Part shown: positions 52,799-62,900 of the stretch, in pieces | How positions within the stretch are numbered: the stretch's first letter is position 1 | Layout: each line of letters begins with the position of its first letter | Origin: an uncultured Opitutales bacterium | Lineage (GTDB): Bacteria; Verrucomicrobiota; Verrucomicrobiia; Opitutales; UBA953 | Assembly: GCA_934675585.1 (NCBI GenBank) | Contig: CAKUQY010000003.1 | Coordinates: forward strand, 1 to 64,000 | Direction of reading: 5' to 3' | Length of the DNA: 64,000 nucleotides | Notes under the pieces: generated by a model | The model's input: the letters and a program-made list of their open reading frames with translations, nothing else | Databases searched by the model: none | Told to the model about the DNA's origin: nothing | Made by a program: the position numbers and the translations under genes

Positions 52799-54904
52799 TT
52801 AAAATTGTGTGGTAACGCCCGCAGAAATTGCATGACTCCAATCGTTCGTTCCCGTGAGGCGCGCGCGATAAACCAGATCAAATCGCCAATCGTGTGGCAA
52901 AACCAAGCGCAAATGTGGCGCGAGTTCCAGCGCAAAATCGTCTTCAACATACGCTTTAATCGATGTATTTGAATAGCCATATTTTGTAAAACGAGAATTC
53001 AAATGCGTGTTTGATTGCGCCGCATTCATCAACGCCAAATCGATGCCAAAATAGGAATCTACATTTTTGTGGCTCGTCGCAAATTGCTTGTCGATGCCAA
53101 GACCAACGCGCGTTTGCCAAGTAGAATAACCAAACGCATTCACTTCCAACGCCGACGCGTTCCCGCGCTCGCGAATCGTGTCCACGCGCACATAATTAAA
53201 ATCCATGCGCGCAAACGGCGAAACCACCCAGCCATCGCCCAAATCGCATTTCATATTCCACGAAACAAAAAATCCCATGTCAAAACCGCGCTCGTTGGCA
53301 TCGTTTACGCCAAGTGCAGTTGGACGATTGATGTCATAATAATGTCCGCCCGCGCTCGCGCCAAAAATCAAATTCCAATTTGTCCACGCAGGCATCATTC
53401 CCGCAAAAATGCGCAAGCGAAATGCGCTGTCGTTGATATTATCGTCATCACGCGAAGTGCCGTGCGCCCAAGCCGAAGCTTGATAAACGCTCAACGACGC
53501 TCCCGCCAAACGTTCGCCATCAATCCACGAATAAACGCCCGCCAAAATGCCCAAACTTTGATAATCAAAAGTCGGACTCGAACGCGAATCGCGATTAGCG
53601 GAACTTTCATATTGAAAATTGCTAAACCATTGCAAATTATTTACCACGCGAATGCCATCTTCCGATTTTGGCGCGCTCAAACCCACTTCCAAAACGCGAC
53701 GCAAATAATCGACTTCGCTCACCGATTGTGCCACCGCAATTGCTGGAAACGCCGAATAAACCGATGGCGAAAACGCGTTGATCGTGTTTGCCAAATCATC
53801 GCCACTCGACGCAAGCGCGACCGCCTGAGCAACCTCGTTGAGCTTTCCATCATAGCGATTCGATTCGTTCGCCAAATAATTAATAAAACTGTCAAAACCG
53901 TTATGACGCGTAAATTCGCGGGAATGCAGTTTTTTGCTTTCCACGCGCGCAACACCAAATTCATTTTCACCAATACCAGCCACGCCCGCGGTAACGAGCA
54001 AAGTATTGTCCGACGCAACAACATAATCCCAATTACCTTCAATTTTTCCCGCTTTAAAAACTTTGTAAACCTGCCCCTGCGGCAAATTCGAATAAGTCGT
54101 CAACAATAGCGTTCCCGCGAGATTTGCCGTTCCCGTGACTTCAAGCATATTCAACGCTTTCAATTCAACGATCGAGCCGTAATGCGCGATGCCAACATTC
54201 CCTTCGGAGTCCTCCGCATATTCAAGTGGTGAACAATTTAAATCGCCGTTGATTTTTAAAGTTACACCGTAATCCGAGGAATTTCTATCGCTATACCAAG
54301 TCAATTGTCCACCATTTTGCCAAGCGCCATCGCGATAAACGTTCCCGCCAGCGATGTTAACCGTTCCCGTGATTTCTGTCGTTTTGTTCGTTCCCGCCAC
54401 GACAAACGCGCCACCCGCGACAATGTTCACCGTTCCCGTGATGTTCGCGCCTTCAAAATTTGTCTTGTTAGCGATTTCGACAATTCCCGTGCCCGACTCT
54501 GTTTCAATCTTGCTGATGTTTCCCCTAAAAGTTGCATTCGGCGCGGAAAAAATAAATTTACCATTTTCTGAAATTTGAATTTCAAGTTCCGCTGCAATTG
54601 TAGTTGCCGCTGCACCAAATTTAAACGCACCCGATTCGACAACCAGTTTTCCCGTTCCCGCAATTGAATTGTTAATCGAAGTTGTTCCCGTGCCAGAATT
54701 ATAAAGCGCACCATTTACGGTAAAATCAGCAACTTCACTAATTTCCAAACTATTATTACTCGCAATTTTTATTATTTGGTCAGCGTTAATTGTCGCAGGC
54801 AAAGCACTTAGATTATGAATAATCTGCGTTTCCGCATTCGCGACTGCCGAGAACGTTCCCGCGGCAGCCAAAAGCATTGAAAAAAACTGAACTGATTTCG
54901 TCAT
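52799..54904 (-). CDS. autotransporter with C-terminal beta-barrel
   Basis: 701 residues. Signal MTKSVQFFSMLLAAAGTFSAVANA (24 residues). The passenger (25 to about 400) is a beta-helix rich in V-N-I-A-G-G / I-T-G-T repeats. The final about 270 residues form an autotransporter barrel, with alternating aromatic strands and a terminal F (VTTQF). It is self-displayed through its own barrel, unlike the PEP-CTERM proteins. The barrel function needs Bam, and its position ahead of an Mla operon is unusual. The start is the ATG at 54904; 24 in-frame codons upstream cross the promoter. Confidence 0.88.
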   Translation of the reverse strand: MTKSVQFFSMLLAAAGTFSAVANAETQIIHNLSALPATINADQIIKIASNNSLEISEVADFTVNGALYNSGTGTTSINNSIAGTGKLVVESGAFKFGAAATTIAAELEIQISENGKFIFSAPNATFRGNISKIETESGTGIVEIANKTNFEGANITGTVNIVAGGAFVVAGTNKTTEITGTVNIAGGNVYRDGAWQNGGQLTWYSDRNSSDYGVTLKINGDLNCSPLEYAEDSEGNVGIAHYGSIVELKALNMLEVTGTANLAGTLLLTTYSNLPQGQVYKVFKAGKIEGNWDYVVASDNTLLVTAGVAGIGENEFGVARVESKKLHSREFTRHNGFDSFINYLANESNRYDGKLNEVAQAVALASSGDDLANTINAFSPSVYSAFPAIAVAQSVSEVDYLRRVLEVGLSAPKSEDGIRVVNNLQWFSNFQYESSANRDSRSSPTFDYQSLGILAGVYSWIDGERLAGASLSVYQASAWAHGTSRDDDNINDSAFRLRIFAGMMPAWTNWNLIFGASAGGHYYDINRPTALGVNDANERGFDMGFFVSWNMKCDLGDGWVVSPFARMDFNYVRVDTIRERGNASALEVNAFGYSTWQTRVGLGIDKQFATSHKNVDSYFGIDLALMNAAQSNTHLNSRFTKYGYSNTSIKAYVEDDFALELAPHLRLVLPHDWRFDLVYRARLTGTNDWSHAISAGVTTQF

Positions 54905-55348
54905 ATTTATCTTACTATTATCTACGAAAAAACACGTTCCCGCAAAGCTATTTTGCCAACGGGAACACGGAAACAAAAAAAGAGAAATTAAGAAAACCTA
55001 CTCGCATTCGCTCGTTAGAGAAACAAAAGAGAGTTAAAAGTTTATGATTTATAGTTGAGAATTTGCGGGAACGGGTTTTGATTTTTTATCACCGAATGAA
55101 GCTAATTTAAACGAATTTATTTTTCGAGCGAAGAACTCGGCGGATTTACCGCCGACGCTTCGGCGCTTGGTTCTTCGGGCGAAAAATTTCAGAGTCAACC
55201 AAGCCGAGGGGAACACTTTTGTTTCCGTTAATTTTAATTAATTTCTGTTCCCGCGCCTTAGATTCCTGAAATAATTTCCTTAGTTCCCATAGTTGAAAAA
55301 AATGCGTTCCCGCGAGGCTTTCACGGGAACGCAATTGATTTTTTTTGA
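54905..55348. repeat. spacer autotransporter / proS with repeat phrases
   Basis: No gene. Words include CACCGAATGAAGCTAATTT (55090), nested GGCGG/CCGCC and CGAAG/CTTCG stems (55120-55185), and CCTTAGTTCCCATAGTTGAAAAA (55278). Ends in the proS terminator. Confidence 0.5.
55297..55336 (-). terminator. proS terminator
   Basis: GCGTTCCCG / CGGGAACGC stem (55304-55332), T-run on the minus strand. Iterated-motif stem. Confidence 0.8.
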
Positions 55349-56875
55349 TTAATAACTTTTTGCGAAAACGACGCGACGCGGTGAAGGTTCGCCTGTGAAT
55401 GGACAAATGCCCGGCTCTGGCGGGAACTCTTTATCATCAAGCGGAATGCAACGAATTGTCACGTTCAAATCGGCTTTGATTTTTGCCTCGACTTCGGGAG
55501 AGCCGTTCCAGTGGCAAAGCGCGAAACCGCCGTGAATTTCTGGCTTTTCTTTATTTTGAGGTGTAAAGAATGCGTAGAAATCTTCTTTGTTGTCGATGAT
55601 TTTTGTATTGTCCGCGCGGAATTTTTTTGCGCGCGCCAAAAGATTATCTTGAATTGTTTGCAATTGTTCGGCGATGGTTGCGACAAAGGTGTCGCGATTC
55701 ATCGTTGATTTTTCCATCGTATCGCGGCGCGCCACAAAAACATTGTTTTCGGCAATGTCGCGCGGACCGATTTCAACGCGCAACGGAACGCCTTTTTTAA
55801 CCCAGCCCCAAGCTTTTTCGCCGCCGCGAATGTCGCGATTGTCGATTTTGACTAAAATTTTGCGGTCGGCATAACGCTGAGCTGAGAGTTCTGCGCGCAA
55901 TTTTTCGCAATATTCATCGACAGAGGCTCTGCTTTCTTCGCCACGATAAACAGGCAAAATCACAACGTGCAACGGCGCTAAACGTGGCGGGACGATGAAG
56001 CCATCGTCATCCGAATGCGTCATAATCATACCACCAATAAGACGTGTCGAAACGCCCCACGAAGTCGTCCAAGCGTATTGAAGCGCTCCCGTTTCGGTTT
56101 GAAATTGAATATTACAACTTTTTGCAAAATTTTGTCCAAGAAAATGTGACGTTCCCGCCTGCAACGCTTTGCGGTCTTGCATCATGGCTTCGATGCAAAG
56201 TGTATCAACGGCGCCAGGGAAACGTTCGTTTGCGGTTTTGTGTCCGCGAATCACCGGCATCGCCATAAATTCTTCGGCAAATTGTGCGTAAACGTCGAGC
56301 ATTTTGCGCGTTTCTTCTTCGGCTTCGGCGGCAGTTGCGTGAACGGTGTGGCCTTCTTGCCACAAAAATTCAGCAGTGCGCAAAAACAAGCGTGTGCGCA
56401 TTTCCCAACGAACAACGTTTGCCCATTGATTAACCAAAATTGGCAAATCGCGATAACTTTGCACCCATTTTGAATAAGTCGCGCCGATGATAGTTTCAGA
56501 CGTTGGGCGCACAATGAGTGGCTCGTCAAGTTCGCCCGCGGGAACGAGTTTGCCTTCTTCGTTTGCTTCCAAACGCGAATGCGTAACCACCGCACATTCT
56601 TTAGCAAAACCATCGACATGCTCGGCTTCTTTTTCGATAAAACTTTTGGGAATAAAAAGTGGAAAATAAGCGTTTACGTGGCCAGTTTCTTTAAACATCG
56701 CGTCCAAGCCGTCGTGAATATTTTCCCAAAGCGTGTAGCCCCAAGGTTTAATCACCATGCAGCCGCGCACAGGCGAATTTTCTGCCAAGTCAGCGGCTTT
56801 AATCACTTGTTGGTACCATTCTGGATAATCTTCAGAACGGCGTGGTGAAATTGCGTTTTTTGCTGGTTTTGCCAT
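55349..56875 (-). CDS. proS: prolyl-tRNA synthetase, archaeal/eukaryotic type
   Basis: 508 residues. It lacks the editing insertion of E. coli-type ProRS and starts SPRRSEDYPEWYQQVIKAADLAENSPVRGCMVIKPWGY. Class II motifs: PLIVRPTSETIIG and RWEMRTRLFLRTAEFLWQEGHT (motif 2), and a C-terminal zinc-less extension ending VVFAKSY. The sequence belongs to the archaeal/eukaryotic ProRS branch found in scattered bacteria. Essential. Confidence 0.95.
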   Translation of the reverse strand: MAKPAKNAISPRRSEDYPEWYQQVIKAADLAENSPVRGCMVIKPWGYTLWENIHDGLDAMFKETGHVNAYFPLFIPKSFIEKEAEHVDGFAKECAVVTHSRLEANEEGKLVPAGELDEPLIVRPTSETIIGATYSKWVQSYRDLPILVNQWANVVRWEMRTRLFLRTAEFLWQEGHTVHATAAEAEEETRKMLDVYAQFAEEFMAMPVIRGHKTANERFPGAVDTLCIEAMMQDRKALQAGTSHFLGQNFAKSCNIQFQTETGALQYAWTTSWGVSTRLIGGMIMTHSDDDGFIVPPRLAPLHVVILPVYRGEESRASVDEYCEKLRAELSAQRYADRKILVKIDNRDIRGGEKAWGWVKKGVPLRVEIGPRDIAENNVFVARRDTMEKSTMNRDTFVATIAEQLQTIQDNLLARAKKFRADNTKIIDNKEDFYAFFTPQNKEKPEIHGGFALCHWNGSPEVEAKIKADLNVTIRCIPLDDKEFPPEPGICPFTGEPSPRRVVFAKSY

Positions 56876-56930
56876 TTTTTTAGTTTTAAAAATTCAATTG
56901 ATAAAAGTGCGTTCCCGCGAAAGCGCAAAA

Positions 56931-57851
56931 TTAAACTTGCACTTCAGGATTAAAAAGTTGCACGTCTGGATGAATGATTTCTGTGCCAACGCCTGCTTTG
57001 GTAAAGATTTCAAGCAAAAGCGAGTGCGGTGTGCGGCCATCAATAAAGTGAACGCGGCGAACACCCGATTGGAGCGCTTTGACGGCAGAATCAACTTTTG
57101 GAATCATACCTTTTGAAATCACGCCCGTTTTTTTGAGATGATCAACTTCACTGACTGGCAACGTTGAAATGAGCGACGCGGGATCACTTGGGTCGGCGAG
57201 TAAACCAGGAACATCAGACATAAAAATCAAACGACGCGCTTTAAGCGCCGAAGCCACTGCTGCTGCTGCCGCATCAGCGTTGGTGTTGTAAGGATGATCG
57301 TCATCGTCAACCGCGATTGGCGAAATGACAGGAATTTTCCCTTCGTTCAACGCTTTTTTGATCAACTTTGTTTTAACAGATTTGATGTTCCCGACAAAGC
57401 CAATATCGATTGGCTCGCCGTTTTCATCATATTGCAATAATTTGGTACAAACATTAACATTGTTGCCAGGCATCCCTTGCGCTGAGCCATTTTTGCGCTC
57501 AATAGTCTTGCAAATATCAACATTGATTTCTTCATTAAGCGTTTTTTCGACGATTTTTACCACCTGCTCGTCGGTAACGCGCATGCCGTTTTTCCATTGT
57601 GGAACGATTGCCGATTTTTCCATCGCACGCGTAATCGCTTTGCCGCCACCGTGAACAACGACAACTTTGATTCCCACCGCATTTAAAAACACAATATCGG
57701 CAGCCACGCGTTCCCGCACAACAGGATCGTCAGAATCCATAAAACTGCCGCCGTATTTTACGACAAAAACAGAATCGTGGAAGCGTTGAATATAAGGAAG
57801 TGCCTCGAGGAGCACGCCCGCCTTTGCAATCAATTCAGACTCGTTAATCAT
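56931..57851 (-). CDS. argB: acetylglutamate kinase
   Basis: 306 residues. [10 protein letters not shown] (phosphate loop Lys-Tyr-Gly-Gly), [20 protein letters not shown] and the C-terminal [18 protein letters not shown]. The extra linker and the ADHPYN-like [15 protein letters not shown] insert are as in the arginine-sensitive group, so feedback inhibition is possible. The ATG at 57851 (MINESEL) is chosen over the TTG four codons upstream. Confidence 0.95.
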   Translation of the reverse strand: MINESELIAKAGVLLEALPYIQRFHDSVFVVKYGGSFMDSDDPVVRERVAADIVFLNAVGIKVVVVHGGGKAITRAMEKSAIVPQWKNGMRVTDEQVVKIVEKTLNEEINVDICKTIERKNGSAQGMPGNNVNVCTKLLQYDENGEPIDIGFVGNIKSVKTKLIKKALNEGKIPVISPIAVDDDDHPYNTNADAAAAAVASALKARRLIFMSDVPGLLADPSDPASLISTLPVSEVDHLKKTGVISKGMIPKVDSAVKALQSGVRRVHFIDGRTPHSLLLEIFTKAGVGTEIIHPDVQLFNPEVQV

Positions 57852-57908
57852 TTCTAAAAACAAACTTATTTTTATGATAATCTTTCACGTTCCCGCGAGC
57901 AATCATTT

Positions 57909-59090
57909 TTAGTGGTGATGATCGCCGTTGCAGGCGCGGCCCCAAGTTCCGTTTTCGTCCATCTCATTTTCGTGTCCTTTGACAAGCGCGGGATCAAGTT
58001 CTGACGGATTTTCATCTGGCGCGGGAACGTTTTCCACGGGAACGCTTTCCGCGGGAACGTGATCGTGATGATGATCGTGGTGATGTTCTCCGCCGCAGGT
58101 GCAAACTTCGCAAGTGCCGTCGCCCTTGCAACCGCTCATTTTTTTCTTATGCTCCAACGGGTCGAGCGGACTCAAGCCGAATTTTTTCAACATCAAATAA
58201 TCTTTGTCAATGCCCGAATTCTCGCGCGTCAGCAAGCGTTCGCCCAAGAAAATTGAGTTCGCTCCCGCACAAAAACAAAGTGCCTGCGCTTCCTCGCTCA
58301 TATTCGCGCGTCCCGCTGAAATACGGATAATCGCCTTGGGAACGATAATGCGCGCTACCGCGACGATGCGCACAAATTCGATGACATCGACGGGCGGACG
58401 GCCTTCGAGCGGCGTTCCCGGACAAGGAATCAGCGCGTTGATTGGAATGCTTTCGGGTGGCGTTTCCATATTTGCCAATTCACAAAGCATTTTCAAGCGG
58501 TCATCGAGCGTTTCGCCCATGCCTAAAATGCCGCCGCTGCAAACGCCCATTCCCGACTCTTGAACATTGCGGATCGTTTCGAGGCGATCATCGTAAGTGC
58601 GCGTCGTGATGATTTCTGGATAAAATTCGCGCGAAGTATCAAGATTGTGATTATAAATATCACAGCCCGCGTCTTTGAGACGTTTTGCTTGGTCGAGCGT
58701 CAAAAGTCCAAGCGTGCAACAAACCTGCAAGCCGAGCGCTTTCACTTGGCGCACCGTTTCGAGCACCGATTCAAATTGCGGACCTTCTACAGGTTTACGC
58801 CAAGCCGCGCCCATGCAAAAACGTCCTGCTCCCGCAGCTTTTGCCTTGCGTGCGGCTTCGACGATTTTTTCAGTCGCCATCAACGGCTCTGGCTTGCAAG
58901 AAGAATGGCGCGATGATTGCGGGCAATACGCGCAATCTTCGGGGCAAGCACCCGTCTTGATCGATTGCAACATATTTAACTGCACGGTATTTGGCACTTG
59001 CGCTTGTTGATGCACTTCTTGTGCATAATAAACCAGCGAAGTCAGTGGCAAATTATAAAGTTTTCTAACGTCATCTAAATAATAAATCAT
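57909..59090 (-). CDS. bioB: biotin synthase with His/Cys-rich C-terminal tail
   Basis: 393 residues; the family is usually about 320-350. Radical-SAM cluster in KTGACPEDCAYCPQS; second [2Fe-2S] residues NHNLDTS and RISAGRAN are in place. After about 320 comes an unusual tail: KGDGTCEVCTCGG, then HHHDHHHDH, then a Val-Pro-Ala-rich linker encoded by three motif copies spaced exactly 15 bp apart (58022, 58037, 58052), and a final CNGDHHH. It looks like a metal-binding appendix. Preceded by a good Shine-Dalgarno sequence (AGGAG, 9 nt). Confidence 0.95.
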   Translation of the reverse strand: MIYYLDDVRKLYNLPLTSLVYYAQEVHQQAQVPNTVQLNMLQSIKTGACPEDCAYCPQSSRHSSCKPEPLMATEKIVEAARKAKAAGAGRFCMGAAWRKPVEGPQFESVLETVRQVKALGLQVCCTLGLLTLDQAKRLKDAGCDIYNHNLDTSREFYPEIITTRTYDDRLETIRNVQESGMGVCSGGILGMGETLDDRLKMLCELANMETPPESIPINALIPCPGTPLEGRPPVDVIEFVRIVAVARIIVPKAIIRISAGRANMSEEAQALCFCAGANSIFLGERLLTRENSGIDKDYLMLKKFGLSPLDPLEHKKKMSGCKGDGTCEVCTCGGEHHHDHHHDHVPAESVPVENVPAPDENPSELDPALVKGHENEMDENGTWGRACNGDHHH

Positions 59091-59113
59091 TATCGTTTTC
59101 TCCTAAAAAAATT

Positions 59114-59587
59114 TTAATAACGGCGACGCATCGCGCGATCAATTTCGCGTTTTGCCTCGCGCTTTTTAATATCGGCGCGCTTGTCGTAAAGTTTTTTGCC
59201 CTTGCCCAGCGCAATCGTAATCTTCGCCAAACCATGAGCAAAATGAATATTGAGCGGCACAATACTCATGCCACCCGCCTGCACCGCTTGCTTTAACTCG
59301 CGCACTTCTTTCGCGTGCAACAGCAAATGGCGCGGACGATACGGATTGTGATTGCTCGCGTTCCCGAAACCATATTCCGAAATGTGAGCGTGATAAAGCG
59401 TCGGGCGATTATCAAAATCAATGCGCACAAACGAATCGGCAATGTTCGCGCGCCCTTCCCGCAACGCCTTAACTTCCGTTCCCGTCAATACAAGTCCCGC
59501 CTCAAAGCGTTTCAGCAATTCATAATCGCGCGACGCTTTAGGATTCCGCACTTCTGCGGCAACTTTATTGTCTTTGTGTTTGCTCAT
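59114..59587 (-). CDS. smpB: SsrA-binding protein
   Basis: 157 residues. KVAAEVRNPKASRDYELLKRFEAGLVLTGTEVKALREGRANIADSFVRI is the SmpB beta-barrel and KKLYDKRADIKKREAKREIDRAMRRRY the C-terminal helix that reads the empty mRNA channel. The partner of ssrA at 26688. The ATG at 59587 (MSKHKDNK) is chosen; the open frame extends ten codons upstream. 23 bp ahead of bioB. Confidence 0.96.
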   Translation of the reverse strand: MSKHKDNKVAAEVRNPKASRDYELLKRFEAGLVLTGTEVKALREGRANIADSFVRIDFDNRPTLYHAHISEYGFGNASNHNPYRPRHLLLHAKEVRELKQAVQAGGMSIVPLNIHFAHGLAKITIALGKGKKLYDKRADIKKREAKREIDRAMRRRY

Positions 59588-59651
59588 TATTAAAAAAGCA
59601 GCCCGAGACGCTAACACGCACCACAGACTGCTTCTCGAAAAAAATTAAAAA

Positions 59652-59891
59652 TTAGTCGAGATTGGGCAATTCATAAGATAATTTACCCGCCACGATCTCT
59701 GCGAGAGCAATATCTTCAGCTTCCCACGATGAAACACCTGCCACCAAAGGACCTGGCACCGAGCACGGTTCATGTTTTTTCAATGCCTTATTATGACGGT
59801 GCAAATCATGGACGCGCTTTGAAACAACATTCACGAGAATGTTTGGATCGGTAATAATTTTTGAGGCCTGATCTAAAAGTTCTTGATTCAT
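59652..59891 (-). CDS. rpoZ: RNA polymerase omega subunit
   Basis: 79 residues. VNVVSKRVHDLHRHNKAL and EDIALAEIVAGKLSYEL match the omega core (V-N-V-V-S-x-R and E-I-A-x-x-E-I-x-x-G-K). Short but complete. Nine nt separate TATAAT from the ATG. Confidence 0.85.
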   Translation of the reverse strand: MNQELLDQASKIITDPNILVNVVSKRVHDLHRHNKALKKHEPCSVPGPLVAGVSSWEAEDIALAEIVAGKLSYELPNLD

Positions 59892-59900
59892 AGTTCAAAG

Positions 59901-59929
59901 ATTATAACATTTTGAAGATTTTAATGCAA
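59901..59929 (-). promoter_or_regulatory. rpoZ promoter
   Basis: Minus-strand TTGCAT (59924-59929), 17 bp, TATAAT (59901-59906), then 9 nt to the ATG. Confidence 0.65.
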
Positions 59930-59961
59930 ACGCTTTTCGGCAAACTCCGCGGGAACGCTTT

Positions 59962-62900
59962 TCATCCGTTGTATTTCTTAAAATTTTCCGCCTGCTCAAA
60001 AATTTCTGTAAAAACCTCATCATGAGTAACGGGCGGATAGCAGTGTTTCGCGAGAACGAGAATTAAATCCATTTTTAACTCTGCTTTGATATCATCACGC
60101 TTTGCCCAATCTGTATATTTCGATTTATCATCGACAATTTTACGGATTTCAGCCGCAAGTATTTTAATTTTATCTTCAGGATATTCAAAGCCGAATTGCT
60201 TGGCAACACTTTTCAAAATATCGTAGAATGCTTTTTCTTCATAAGAAATTCCCATTTCTTTGAAAGAACGTTTTTCTTTATTAACCTCTTTCAAAAGTTC
60301 TGCCATTTGATTTGCCACTTCCGTAAGCACTTCATTTGCAAAAATCGCGCTGTCTTTTCGTTCGTTGTATTTCGCCACCAAATCATTTAATTTCTTGGTA
60401 AAATCAACTCCTTGCTTTCGATTTACTTTAGAAAAATCGCCAATCACCGTTTTTATCAAACGCTCCATAAGCTTAACTTTGGTATTGGGCAATTTTAATT
60501 TTTTCAAACGCTCCATATAAATTTCGCTCAACACATCTAAGTTTTCCTTGTCGTCGCCAATTTGAATTATCTCTTCAACCGAATCGGATAAAATCGCAGC
60601 TTCAACCATCTTTTTTACTCGATTGTTCATTTGGACAATATCTGGCAAATCGCCCTTTGTTAATTTATAAACGACAGAACGAACACCGCAAAAGAAATGA
60701 ATATCTTCACGTTCCCGCAAAGTAATTGCTTCGCTGTTAGCACAAAGATTAAATGCGGATTTCATCTTTTTTGCATGCCCCATAAAATTATTTTCAAATT
60801 CTTTAGTGGCTTGCACATATTCTGCGGCACAATTCAAACAATCCAATTGCTCCAAAGGCGTTCCCGCCAAAAATGACGAATAATTAAATGACAAAAACAT
60901 TCGTCTAAGAATATCCAACTCATCTTTCACAATTGCAACAGATTGTTCAAGGTCTTCAACCGATTCGTTATTAAATTCTCCATTGGCATAACGCTTCAAC
61001 GCCACATTCATATTATTTTTAATGCCAATATAATCGACAACCAATCCCTTCTCTTTGCCAGGATAAACACGATTCACGCGCGAAATCGTCTGAACCAAAG
61101 TGTGTTGCTGCAACGGTTTGTCAATATACATTGTATCCAAACACGGCACATCAAATCCCGTAATCCACATATCCACCACAATCGCAATTTTAAAATTGGA
61201 TTTTGGATTTTTAAATTGCAAATCAAATTTCTTGCGATCATCATCGTTCCCGAGAAGATTATACAAATCGGGTTCATCGTCTTTATTGCGCGTCATTATC
61301 AATTTTATTCGTTCCGACGGCAATACTTCGTTCCCGTAACTCGCCATTGGTTCCGCAGCTCGCGAAAAACACTCCATACTTGCGACATTGTCTACATTGG
61401 GCATTTTAGCCCATTCTGGTCTCAACGCAATAATCTTTTTGTATAATTTGTAAGCAATCTGACGGTTTGAGCAAACAAACATCGCCTTGCCTTCAACCGT
61501 GGCACCTTCTTCAATTCGTTTTTCATAATGGGCGACGAAATCTTCGGCGACGGCTTGCAAACGATCGTCATCGCCAAGAATTTGTTCCATATTAACAACG
61601 GCTTTTTTGCTCGCTTCGATCTGATACTCATTCGCGCCCGCCTCTGCGCATTCTTTGTAATAATTTTCAATTGCCTTCAATTTTTCATTATCGAGCAAAA
61701 CTTTCGCGGCGCGCCCTTCGTAAACAATGCGGCGCGTAATACCGTCCGCCACCGATTCGGTCATCGTATAAGTATCGACTACTTCGCCAAAAACATCAAT
61801 CGTCGCGTCAATCGGCGTTCCCGTAAAACCGACATATGTCGCATTCGGCAACGAATCATGCAAATATTTCGCAAAACCGTAACTGCGCTTTACGCCTGTT
61901 TCCGTCTGCCGCATCTGCAAATTTAAATTCGTCTGCGAACGGTGCGCTTCGTCCGAAATGCAAATAATATTCGTGCGCTCGGAAAGCAATTGCGTATCTT
62001 CGGTAAACTTATGAATTGTTGTCAAAAATACACCACCGCTACTGCGATTTGACAAATGTTCCCGTAGCGCCGTGCGATTTTCCACTGCAATCACGCAATC
62101 GTCCCCGATAAATGTTTTCGCGCGCCCGAATTGTCCTGCCAATTGCGCATCAAGATCTGTACGATCTGTAATTAACAAAATTGTTGGACTCGCAAATTCG
62201 CGGGAACGCATCAGCATCCGCGTCAAAAAAAGCATCGTATAACTTTTTCCGCAACCTGTCGCGCCAAAATAAGTTCCGCCCTTGCCGTCTCCGTCGGTAT
62301 TTAATTTGCAGTGGCGGCGAATATTTTCAAATAATTTATGCGTCGCAAAAAATTGCGGATAACGGCAACCGATCTTTTCTTCTTTTTTCGAGCTGTCGGG
62401 AAAAAATACAAAATCTTTAACAACGCTCAAAAGTCGTTCTTTTTTAAAAAGTCCCTGCACCATCGTCAAAAGCGAACTGATGCCGTCTGCCACGCGCTCG
62501 TTTGCGTTCACTTTTCGCCAAGCATAGAAAAAATCATACGGCGTAAACAACGAACCGTATTTACTGTTCACCCCGTCACTGATGACGACAAAAGCGTTAT
62601 ATTTAAAAAGTTCAGGAATATCGCGGCGATAACGCACCGTTAACTGCGTGTAAGCGTTCCCAATCGTTGTCTCCTCTTTTATCGCGCTTTTAAATTCCAA
62701 AACAACCAACGGCAAGCCGTTAACATAAACGATCCCGTCGGGAATTCGTTTTTGTTCGCCTTGTATCTCCAATTGATTAACAATGCGAAAAATATTATTG
62801 CTTTTGTTTTCAAAATCAATCGGTTCGATAAAAAGATCGGACAATGTCGTATCTTCGCGTTTAAGCGAAAATCCTTCGGCAATCAGCCGATACGTCGCAA

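Noticed and set aside
53015..54109. 364-codon plus-strand open frame opposite the autotransporter gene
   Set aside because: Arg/His/Ile-rich composition and no motif; it is the antisense shadow of a long coding gene with a clear signal peptide and barrel.
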